Assembly (NCBI GenBank): GCA_019752915.1
Contig: JAIELO010000394.1
Location: 1-9,414 of the forward strand
DNA: 9,414 nucleotides
Source of the DNA: Burkholderiaceae bacterium
GTDB taxonomy: Bacteria; Pseudomonadota; Gammaproteobacteria; Burkholderiales; Burkholderiaceae_D
Reading direction: 5' to 3'
Program-made: the position numbers and the translations under genes
Shown: positions 1-5,950 of the stretch, in pieces
Layout: every line of letters begins with the position of its first letter
How positions within the stretch are numbered: position 1 is the stretch's first letter
The notes under the pieces: generated by a model
What the model saw: the letters and a program-made list of their open reading frames with translations, nothing else
Databases searched by the model: none
What the model was told of the DNA's origin: nothing

Positions 1-1054
1 GCAGGTTGATGGTGTTGGGCAGCATGCTGTCCACCTTGGCCTGCATGGCTTTCAAGTCATCGTCGAGCCACTCGGTGCTATAGGCATCGTTCAGGTAGCG
101 CACCCCGAGCAGCTTCTGCTGGTTCATCAGCAACTGGCCACTGAAATCATAGCCATCCAGCCGGACCACGGGCTTGTCCGACAGCACCAGCTTGTCCAGA
201 TCAAAGGTGTACACGGCACTGGTGTTCTGGCCGTGGTGGGCAATCACGTACAGCGTGCCGTCCGGGCCGAACGACAGTGGTGTGAAGGTGTCCTTGCCGC
301 CCCGGTAGGCATCGAATTCGGCCAGCTTGCGCCATTCCTTGGTGGCCGGATCGCGGTAGTGGATGGCGCTGAGGTTCTTGTCCAGCGTTTGCACCAGTCG
401 TGGTTCACCCTGGAAATCGAGCAGCCAGTGCATGGTGTGGTCAGGACTATCGATGCGTTCGGCGCTCTGGCGTCCGGTGACGGTGTTAATACGCACCAGC
501 CGGACGTAGTCGACCTGCGCGCGTCCGCTGAAATGCTTATCCAGCAGGTAGAGGTTGTCGCTATTCTGGGCGCCATGCTGGCCCATCAGATAGGTATGCC
601 ACGGCAGTAATTCGCGGGTAGTGCGCAGCGCCGAGCCATCGGTGATAAACGGCGTGGCAGTGCGCATGGCCAGCTGGCGGAAGCCGGTGCCGTCGCGGTT
701 GACGGCATACAGGCCGGGCGCATAACGTTTTTCGCCCTGTGCCAGATCGCGGTCGGCAGCGGTGAAGGCAAGCCGCTGGTCATTGACCCACTGGAAATCG
801 CCGACGTCGGCATCGCTGAAATTGCCGACCACGGTGACTTGCTGGCTGGCCAGATCGACCACGGCGAGCCGTTCGCGCTTGCCGGTGCTGCCGATTTTGA
901 CGGCCAGATGCTGACCGCTGGGCGACAGCAGGGCGGCGCTGAATTCAGGGTTGCCGAAAAACGCGCTGAGCGGCGGACGCTCGGTGCTATGGGCGCTGGT
1001 GCATAGCACTGACAGCAGCAAGCTGGCCAGCAGTAACAGGGGGCGAAAACGCAT
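1..1054 (-). CDS. S9-family (prolyl oligopeptidase-like) secreted peptidase, N-terminal part only
   Basis: The gene is read leftward from ATG at 1052-1054 and is still open at base 1, giving 351 codons with no stop. Residues 1 to about 20 (MRFRPLLLLASLLLSVLC...) look like a Sec signal peptide, so the product is probably periplasmic or outer-membrane facing. The rest looks like the beta-propeller half of an S9 peptidase. Repeated strands carry blade-like phrases such as SPSGQHLAVKIG, FQWVNDQRLAFTA, LYAVNRDGTGFRQL and SFGPDGTLYVIAHH. In this family the propeller precedes an alpha/beta-hydrolase domain with the Ser-Asp-His triad. That domain lies beyond the left edge, so activity cannot be judged. 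A GAGAG sequence about 6 nt upstream of the ATG serves as ribosome binding site. The gene follows the symporter after 111 bp on the same strand and may be read from its own promoter or by read-through. Family assignment is fairly sure; the substrate is unknown. Confidence 0.8.
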   Translation of the reverse strand, partial: MRFRPLLLLASLLLSVLCTSAHSTERPPLSAFFGNPEFSAALLSPSGQHLAVKIGSTGKRERLAVVDLASQQVTVVGNFSDADVGDFQWVNDQRLAFTAADRDLAQGEKRYAPGLYAVNRDGTGFRQLAMRTATPFITDGSALRTTRELLPWHTYLMGQHGAQNSDNLYLLDKHFSGRAQVDYVRLVRINTVTGRQSAERIDSPDHTMHWLLDFQGEPRLVQTLDKNLSAIHYRDPATKEWRKLAEFDAYRGGKDTFTPLSFGPDGTLYVIAHHGQNTSAVYTFDLDKLVLSDKPVVRLDGYDFSGQLLMNQQKLLGVRYLNDAYSTEWLDDDLKAMQAKVDSMLPNTINL

Positions 1055-1082
1055 GGAATACTCTCGATCGTGCCAGGTGGGG

Positions 1083-1110
1083 CCATTGCGCAGTGTTCAA
1101 TCCGCAATGG
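1083..1110. repeat. Perfect 8-bp inverted repeat upstream of the S9 peptidase gene
   Basis: CCATTGCG (1083-1090) and CGCAATGG (1103-1110) are exact reverse complements separated by 12 bp. The element lies 29-56 bp upstream of the peptidase start codon. If transcription begins near 1115 (see the possible promoter), it would be in the 5' untranslated leader and could form a hairpin. Otherwise it could be an operator for a dimeric regulator. No T tract follows on either strand, so it is not an intrinsic terminator. Function is inference only. Confidence 0.5.
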
Positions 1111-1121
1111 GCAGTCCGGCT

Positions 1122-1130
1122 ACGATAGCA
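1122..1130 (-). promoter_or_regulatory. Possible extended -10 promoter for the S9 peptidase gene
   Basis: On the minus strand the bases read TGC followed by TATCGT. This is an extended -10 (TG one base before the hexamer) with a hexamer matching TATAAT at four of six positions. No good -35 lies 17 bp upstream. Transcription would start near 1115, leaving a leader of about 60 nt containing the 1083-1110 inverted repeat. Weak evidence, from sequence inspection only. Confidence 0.3.
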
Positions 1131-1165
1131 TCGCATTAGCAAAAACGCTATATTGACAAAAAATA

Positions 1166-3220
1166 TTATTGCTCCGGCGCGCGAATGTAATCGATCAGTG
1201 CCAGGGTGGCGGCGCTCGGCGGCGGGGTCAGCAGACTGACGACAATCATGCTCAGCACCCCGGCAGGAACGCCGAAAATACCGGCCGAAATCGGTGCGAT
1301 GTGGAACCACTGGGCCGCGCTACTGCCACCGAGTACGGGATTGGTATGCAGCATGTAGTAGATGCACACGCCGAAACCGGTCAGCATGCCGGCCACCGCG
1401 CCCTGGGTGGTGGCGCGTTTCCAGAACACGCCCAGCACCAGCGCCGGGAACAGGGTCGAGGCCGCCAGCGAGAAGGCCGCGCCCACCAGCGACAGAATAT
1501 CGCCGGGTTTTTGCGAGGCCGTGTAAGCGGCGACGAAGGCCACCCCGAGCAGCAGCAATTTCGAGATGGTCACCCGTTTCTGGGTCGAGGCGCTGCGGTC
1601 GACCACTTTGTAATACACGTCGTGCGACAGGGCGTTGGAAATGGCCAGTAGCAGGCCATCGGCGGTGGACAGCGCGGCGGCCAGACCACCAGCGGCGACC
1701 AGTCCGGAAATCACATACGGCAGACCGGCAATCTCCGGCGTGGCCAGTACCAGCACGTCGGCGTCGATGGTGATTTCGGCCAGTTGCACGATGCCATCGT
1801 GGTTGATATCGCTGATGCTAAAGAGCGGATTGAGCTTGTCGACATTGGCCCAGTAGGACACCCAGTTGGGCAGGTGGTGGTAATCGATGCCCACCAGCTG
1901 GCTGTAGATATCGTATTTGACCAGCACGGCCAGCGCCGGAATGGTCAGGTAGATCAGCAGAATGAAGAACAGGGTCCAGAACACCGAGGTGCGCGCTTCG
2001 TGCACATTCGGCGTGGTGTAGGAGCGCATCAGAATGTGCGGCAGGGCGGCCGTACCCAGCATCAGGCAGAACACCAGCGCCAGGAAGTTATTGCGCTTGA
2101 TGTCGGAGCTGGCCGCATCACCGGGGTAGGGCGTGGCGTGCGGAGTAATCGGTTCGGCGCGCGCCAGTGCTGCAGTACGTGCTTCGCTCCAGATCCGCTC
2201 CGCGTCGTCGGCCGATTTCGGATAGGCGATCATGGCCCGTTCGGCGTTGCGGATCTCCAGTAGCGAGGCATTGCTGCGTTTGACCCGGTCCAGTTTGCGC
2301 TGCAGTTCCTGACGCCCGGATTCCCACGATGCCGGCAGGGTGCTCAGACGGGCGGCGTAATCCTCGGCACGCTGGCGGAAGATGGCGCGTACTTCCGCTT
2401 CGCGCGGATCGGCCTGCAGCACATGTTCGCGGGCGCTCAGTTTGGGGAGCAGTTTGCCGTAGGCCAGTTGCGGGATCGGGTTGTCGCTATGTTTGGCCGA
2501 CAGCCAGATGGCCGGAATCAGAAACGCCACCACGATGATGATGTATTGCGCCACCTGCGTCCAGGTGATGGCGCGCATCCCGCCGAGGAAGGAGCACACC
2601 AGAATACTGGCCAGTCCGAGGAAAATCCCGACCGAGAAATCGACACCGGTGAAGCGCGAGGCGATCAGTCCCACCGCGTAGATCTGCGCTACCACGTAGG
2701 TGAACGAGACGATGATGGTGGCGGCGACGGCCAGCAGACGCACCACGGTGCCACCCCCTTGCGGGTTGGCCGCGCCGCCGTAGCGTTCGGCGAGAAAATC
2801 GGGGATGGTGTACTGGCTGAATTTGCGCAGATAGGGTGCGATCAGCAAGGCCACCAGACAGTAGCCACCGGTCCAGCCCATGATGTAGGCCAGTCCGTCA
2901 AAGCCGCGCAGATACAGGCCGCCGGCCAGACTGATAAAACTGGCGGCAGAAATCCAGTCGGCGGCAGTCGCCATGCCGTTGAACACGGCCGGTACGCGTC
3001 GCCCTGCCACATAGTATTCGAGCACGTTGGAAGTGCGGCTGATGACGCCGATGGTGGCATACAGCACGATGGTGCAGAACATGAACAGATAGCCGATCCA
3101 GATGCGCGACATGCCTTCCTGTTCCAGCACCGCCAGCGAGATCAGGAAACCGGCGAAACCGGCGGTAAACATCAGGTAGTAGCTGCGCAGGCGCTGACGG
3201 AACGAGCGTGGTGCGTTCAT
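1166..3220 (-). CDS. VC_2705-type sodium/solute symporter, large subunit
   Basis: This is a 684-residue inner-membrane transporter of the sodium:solute symporter (SSS, LeuT-fold) family. About 13-14 hydrophobic helices are visible, at roughly 15-34, 38-60, 80-103, 107-129, 160-189, 194-213, 220-242, 376-397, 411-435, 488-517, 553-567, 571-598, 607-625 and 640-665. The ATADWISAASFISLAGGLYLRG stretch near 84-105 and the ALPHILMRSYT stretch near 391-401 are family hallmarks. S518-T519 in AAALSTADG aligns with the Ser-Thr pair that binds sodium in PutP. Two additions stand out: a hydrophilic helical insert at about 244-373, and an EF-hand-like loop at 471-482 (DINHDGIVQLAE). The ATG overlaps the stop of the DUF4212 gene (ATGA), as expected for the large and small subunits of this transporter type. 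Substrate is not shown by the sequence; a small carboxylate is the likeliest guess, from the TctE-like kinase in the same operon. The subfamily call is firm, the substrate is not. Confidence 0.9.
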   Translation of the reverse strand: MNAPRSFRQRLRSYYLMFTAGFAGFLISLAVLEQEGMSRIWIGYLFMFCTIVLYATIGVISRTSNVLEYYVAGRRVPAVFNGMATAADWISAASFISLAGGLYLRGFDGLAYIMGWTGGYCLVALLIAPYLRKFSQYTIPDFLAERYGGAANPQGGGTVVRLLAVAATIIVSFTYVVAQIYAVGLIASRFTGVDFSVGIFLGLASILVCSFLGGMRAITWTQVAQYIIIVVAFLIPAIWLSAKHSDNPIPQLAYGKLLPKLSAREHVLQADPREAEVRAIFRQRAEDYAARLSTLPASWESGRQELQRKLDRVKRSNASLLEIRNAERAMIAYPKSADDAERIWSEARTAALARAEPITPHATPYPGDAASSDIKRNNFLALVFCLMLGTAALPHILMRSYTTPNVHEARTSVFWTLFFILLIYLTIPALAVLVKYDIYSQLVGIDYHHLPNWVSYWANVDKLNPLFSISDINHDGIVQLAEITIDADVLVLATPEIAGLPYVISGLVAAGGLAAALSTADGLLLAISNALSHDVYYKVVDRSASTQKRVTISKLLLLGVAFVAAYTASQKPGDILSLVGAAFSLAASTLFPALVLGVFWKRATTQGAVAGMLTGFGVCIYYMLHTNPVLGGSSAAQWFHIAPISAGIFGVPAGVLSMIVVSLLTPPPSAATLALIDYIRAPEQ

Positions 3221-3573
3221 GGGCGGGACTCCGGACGTGCCATCGGTGCTGCAGGTGCTGCAGATGCTGCAGATGCCGCAGGTACTATACGGCTGGCTTT
3301 ATCGAGGCGCCGCATGCGCCATGCGTAATACGCGAGGATGGCCAGATACACCAGTGAGGATCCTTGCGCCGCCAAGTAGAAGGACAGTGGCCAGCCGAAC
3401 AGGTTGAGGTTGGTCAGTTCGCGGGCGAAGAAGGCGGCGCCGAAGCCCGTTACCAGCCACACCAGCAGCAGTTGCAGTGTCAGACGGCGAGTGGCTTGCC
3501 AGTGCTGGGCGCGCGTCAGGGCGAGCGGTGGCGCGGAGTGCTCCGGCTTTTCCAGTTTTTGCTGGTTATCCAT
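3217..3573 (-). CDS. DUF4212 protein, small subunit of the sodium/solute symporter
   Basis: A 118-residue membrane protein that in this transporter family accompanies the large subunit encoded just downstream. Residues 25-95 match the DUF4212 pattern: a HWQATRRLTLQLLLVWLVTG start, a first membrane helix at about 31-51, a LNLFGWPLSFYLAAQGS motif at about 56-72, a second helix to about 84, and an RMRRLD end. The start at 3573 was chosen because the family begins shortly before the HWQ motif; the frame stays open further upstream only within the kinase gene. The start overlaps the end of the histidine kinase gene by 8 bp, and the stop overlaps the symporter start by 4 bp, which points to coupled translation and equal dosage. 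The last 25 residues or so are an Ala/Ser/Pro-rich tail (AASAASAAPAAP) made by a short tandem repeat and seem to be an addition to the usual domain. Confidence 0.88.
   Translation of the reverse strand: MDNQQKLEKPEHSAPPLALTRAQHWQATRRLTLQLLLVWLVTGFGAAFFARELTNLNLFGWPLSFYLAAQGSSLVYLAILAYYAWRMRRLDKASRIVPAASAASAAPAAPMARPESRP
3245..3280. repeat. Four tandem 9-bp repeats in the 3' end of the DUF4212 gene
   Basis: The plus strand reads GGTGCTGCA, GGTGCTGCA, GATGCTGCA, GATGCCGCA in direct succession. On the coding strand this gives Ala-Ala-Ser and Ala-Ala-Pro triplets in the C-terminal tail of the DUF4212 protein. The unit is a multiple of three, so copy-number change by slippage would keep the frame and the 4-bp overlap with the symporter start. 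Confidence 0.8.
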
Positions 3574-5110
3574 AGTACGGGGCTTCGCTTTCTTCGATCG
3601 GTGGCGCGGGCGGCAGCGGGAAGCTGAGGCGGAACAGGGCGCCCGGCAGTTTCGGCTGGAGCGCACGCGGATTGGCATAGATTTCGACATCAACGCCATG
3701 CTGCTGGGCGATTTCGCGCACGATGGCCAGCCCCAGACCGCTGCCTTCGGCCTTGTTGCCGAGGATGCGGTAGAAGCGCTCGAACACACGGCTACGTTCG
3801 GCCGGCGCGATACCCGGGCCGGTGTCTTCCACTTCCAGAATGCCGCGCGTTTCATCGCTGCGCACCCGCACCGTGACGCTGCCGCCGGACGGCGTGTAGC
3901 GCAGCGCGTTGTCGATCAGATTGGAGAGCAGTTCGCGCAGCATGGTGGGATTGCCGACGATTTCTACCGGTTCCGCCGGCGCTTCGTAACCGAGATCGAT
4001 GCGCGCGGCGAACGAGGCCGAGACCCAGTCCTGCACGGTGCCACGCGCCAGTTCGGACAGTTCCAGTGGCTGCAAACTAGTACCGGCCTGCGGCTGGTTT
4101 TCGGCGCGTGCCAGCGCCAGTAACTGGTTCACCAGCCGGGTCGCCGCTTCGGAACTTTTGGCCAGCTGTTCCAGCGAGCGGCGGATTTCCTCGCTGTCGG
4201 TCTGGCGCAGCGCCAGTTCCGACTGCATGCGCATGCCGGCCAGCGGGGTGCGCATCTGGTGCGCTGCGTCGGCAATGAAGCGCTTCTGCATGTCGATCGA
4301 GGAAGACAGACGGGCCAGCATGTCGTTGAGCGAATTGACCAGCGGAGAAATCTCTTCCGGCACCTGATTCGGCGCGATCGGACTTAAGTCGTCGGAGCCA
4401 CGCGCACGGATGCGCTCCTGCAGCTCGGCCAGTGGCGACAGGCCACGCGCCAGCGCAAACCAGACCAGTGCCAGCACGATGGGCAGGATGATGAACTGCG
4501 GCAGAATCACGCCCTTGATGATTTCATTGGCCAGCTGGGCGCGTTTTTCCAGCGTTTCCGCCACCTGCACCAGCGCCATTGGCGCTTCGTTGCCGGTCTT
4601 GTGTTCCAGTCTTACGTAGGCATAGGCAATCCGCACCGGGGTGCCGTGCATGGTGTCATTGCGGAAGTGGACGCTGGCGCTGGTGGGCAGATCCTCCTCG
4701 TCGATGACCGGCGGTGGCAGATCGCGGTCACCGTCGATGTGCTCACCGTGCGGGCCCTGAATCTGGAAATAGACGCTGTCGATATCGTCGGCGCGCAGAA
4801 TGTCGCGCGCCAGTCCGGGTAAGCCCTTGCTGATTTTGCCGTCGACCGCGCGCACCTGCTGCGCCAGCACGGTGACGCTGTCTTCCAGCGCGTGGTCAAA
4901 CGGCTGATTGGCAATCGACTTGGCCACCAGATAGGTGATGGCGATACTCATGGGCCACAGCAGCAGCAGGGGCGCCAGCATCCAGTCGAGAATTTCGCCG
5001 AACAGCGAGTGTTGTATGCCTTCGTCCGCTTCCGCCGGTGGCGGCTGATATGCCACGGCTTCGGCTTTGGCCTCAGCCGGTTCAGTACCGGGCGCGGACG
5101 GCGGAGTCAC
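3566..5110 (-). CDS. Sensor histidine kinase, TctE-like (2CSK_N / HAMP / HisKA / HATPase)
   Basis: A 514-residue inner-membrane sensor kinase. After a proline- and alanine-rich cytoplasmic tail (1-38), a first membrane helix lies at about 45-65. Residues 66-198 form a periplasmic sensor of the 2CSK_N type seen in TctE-like kinases, and a second helix lies at about 199-221. A HAMP-type linker spans about 222-275. The H box is DAAHQMRTPL with H284 as phosphorylated histidine. The N box is LLSNLIDNALRYTP (395-407), G1 is DTGPGI (429-434), the F box is FERFYR (443-448) and G2 is GSGLGLAI (456-463). All catalytic motifs are intact. The start is GTG at 5110, overlapping the response-regulator stop as GTGA; no later start would keep the first helix. 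It presumably phosphorylates the response regulator encoded just upstream and controls the symporter genes downstream. TctE relatives respond to tricarboxylates, but the ligand here is unknown. Confidence 0.93.
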   Translation of the reverse strand: MTPPSAPGTEPAEAKAEAVAYQPPPAEADEGIQHSLFGEILDWMLAPLLLLWPMSIAITYLVAKSIANQPFDHALEDSVTVLAQQVRAVDGKISKGLPGLARDILRADDIDSVYFQIQGPHGEHIDGDRDLPPPVIDEEDLPTSASVHFRNDTMHGTPVRIAYAYVRLEHKTGNEAPMALVQVAETLEKRAQLANEIIKGVILPQFIILPIVLALVWFALARGLSPLAELQERIRARGSDDLSPIAPNQVPEEISPLVNSLNDMLARLSSSIDMQKRFIADAAHQMRTPLAGMRMQSELALRQTDSEEIRRSLEQLAKSSEAATRLVNQLLALARAENQPQAGTSLQPLELSELARGTVQDWVSASFAARIDLGYEAPAEPVEIVGNPTMLRELLSNLIDNALRYTPSGGSVTVRVRSDETRGILEVEDTGPGIAPAERSRVFERFYRILGNKAEGSGLGLAIVREIAQQHGVDVEIYANPRALQPKLPGALFRLSFPLPPAPPIEESEAPYYG

Positions 5111-5787
5111 TTGGCTGGTTCCGCGAATTTCTCGAGGCAGTAACCGAGCCCGCGCACGGTGGCAATGCGGATTCCGCCCGTTTCGATTTTCTTGCGCAGG
5201 CGGTGCACATACACCTCGATGGCGTTATTGCTGACTTCTTCGCCCCACTCGCACAGGTGGTCGACCAGTTGTTCCTTGGAGACCAGCCGGCCGCTGCGCG
5301 CCAGCAGGATTTCCAGCAGCCCCAGTTCGCGTGCCGACAGATCCAGCATCTGTTCGTTGATGTAGGCACTGCGCCCCACCTGATCGTAGCTCAGCGGGCC
5401 ATGTTTGATGAGCGTGGCGCCGCCGCCCGCGCCACGGCGGGTCAGGGCGCGCACCCGCGCTTCCAGTTCCGACAGGGCAAACGGCTTGGCCATGTAATCG
5501 TCGGCGCCCAGATCGAGGCCATTGACGCGTTGTTCGATGGAGTCGGCGGCCGTCAGGATCAGCACCGGCAGGCGCGACTCGCGGGCGCGCAGACGGCGCA
5601 GCACTTCCAGTCCGGATAATTTGGGCAGGCCCAGATCCAGAATCAGCAGATCGAATTCCTGGGTGGTCAGGGCGGTATCGGCTTCCTGTCCGTTGCCAAC
5701 GCAATCGATGGCATAGCCGGACTGACGTAGCGAGCGGGTCAGCCCATCGGCCAGTACGCTGTCGTCTTCGGCAAGTAAAATACGCAT
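5107..5787 (-). CDS. OmpR/PhoB-family response regulator, TctD-like
   Basis: A 226-residue DNA-binding response regulator, cytoplasmic. The receiver domain (1-115) has the acidic pair D8-D9, the phosphoacceptor D51 in LLILDLGLP, T79 in LILTAAD and K101 in MAKPF. The winged-helix output domain (about 125-220) has LSARELGLLEILL, the recognition helix region NNAIEVYVHRLRKKI and the final hairpin RIATVRGLGYCLE. The frame is open to an upstream ATG, but the start at 5787 was chosen because MRILLAEDD is the standard receiver beginning and a GGAG sequence (5795-5798 on the minus strand) sits 7 nt before it. It is first in the four-gene operon and divergent from recA across 163 bp. No convincing promoter was recognised for it in that gap. 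Expected targets are its own operon, by analogy with TctD. Confidence 0.94.
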   Translation of the reverse strand: MRILLAEDDSVLADGLTRSLRQSGYAIDCVGNGQEADTALTTQEFDLLILDLGLPKLSGLEVLRRLRARESRLPVLILTAADSIEQRVNGLDLGADDYMAKPFALSELEARVRALTRRGAGGGATLIKHGPLSYDQVGRSAYINEQMLDLSARELGLLEILLARSGRLVSKEQLVDHLCEWGEEVSNNAIEVYVHRLRKKIETGGIRIATVRGLGYCLEKFAEPAK

Positions 5788-5877
5788 GTAAACACTCCGG
5801 CTGCACAAGCCCGTATTGTGTTGCATTTCGCGGCAAGTGGCGAGTTTTTGTGAGAACTCAAAAATTGTTTAAAAATC

Positions 5878-5894
5878 GTGCTTGCATTAAGCAC
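5878..5894. repeat. Perfect palindrome overlapping the recA -35 region
   Basis: GTGCTT (5878-5883) and AAGCAC (5889-5894) are exact reverse complements separated by five bases (GCATT). The palindrome covers the proposed recA -35 hexamer and shares its last base with the LexA box. Its position suits a second operator or an activator contact, but no known consensus was recognised. Confidence 0.5.
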
Positions 5895-5910
5895 TGTTTT
5901 TTTATACAGT
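5882..5910 (+). promoter_or_regulatory. recA promoter
   Basis: The proposed -35 is TTGCAT (5882-5887) and the -10 is TACAGT (5905-5910), with a 17-bp spacer. Each fits sigma-70 consensus only in part. An A/T-rich stretch at 5860-5876 could act as an UP element. Transcription would begin near 5917, giving a leader of about 34 nt with a weak GAGAGAA ribosome binding site close to the ATG at 5951. The -10 lies within the LexA box, as expected for an SOS-repressed gene. Confidence 0.6.
5894..5909. promoter_or_regulatory. LexA (SOS) box of recA
   Basis: CTGT (5894-5897), eight A/T bases, then ACAG (5906-5909) match exactly the gamma/betaproteobacterial LexA core CTGT-N8-ACAG. The spacer TTTTTTAT is fully A/T, as in strong boxes. 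It covers the spacer end and -10 of the recA promoter, so LexA binding would block RNA polymerase and RecA-stimulated LexA cleavage would relieve it. Confidence 0.93.
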
Positions 5911-5950
5911 ACCACCTGTACGAACCGACCGACCTGGCTGAGAGAACATT

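Noticed and set aside
1000..1054. Lipoprotein signal in the S9 peptidase N-terminus (Cys in LLLSVLCTS)
   Set aside because: The residue just before Cys is Leu, whereas a lipobox needs Gly, Ala or Ser there. An ordinary Sec signal peptide fits better.
1153..1158. Exact TTGACA on the plus strand as a -35 element
   Set aside because: No -10 lies 16-18 bp downstream, and no plus-strand gene follows; the next bases are the end of the symporter gene on the other strand.
2423..3328. A 301-codon plus-strand open frame inside the symporter and DUF4212 genes
   Set aside because: Its product is a Gly/His/Gln/Asp-rich shadow with no recognisable domain, opposite two well-supported membrane protein genes.
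5788..5826. Upstream ATG (5826) as the response-regulator start
   Set aside because: It would add 13 residues before the standard receiver start, while the ATG at 5787 has a well-placed GGAG.
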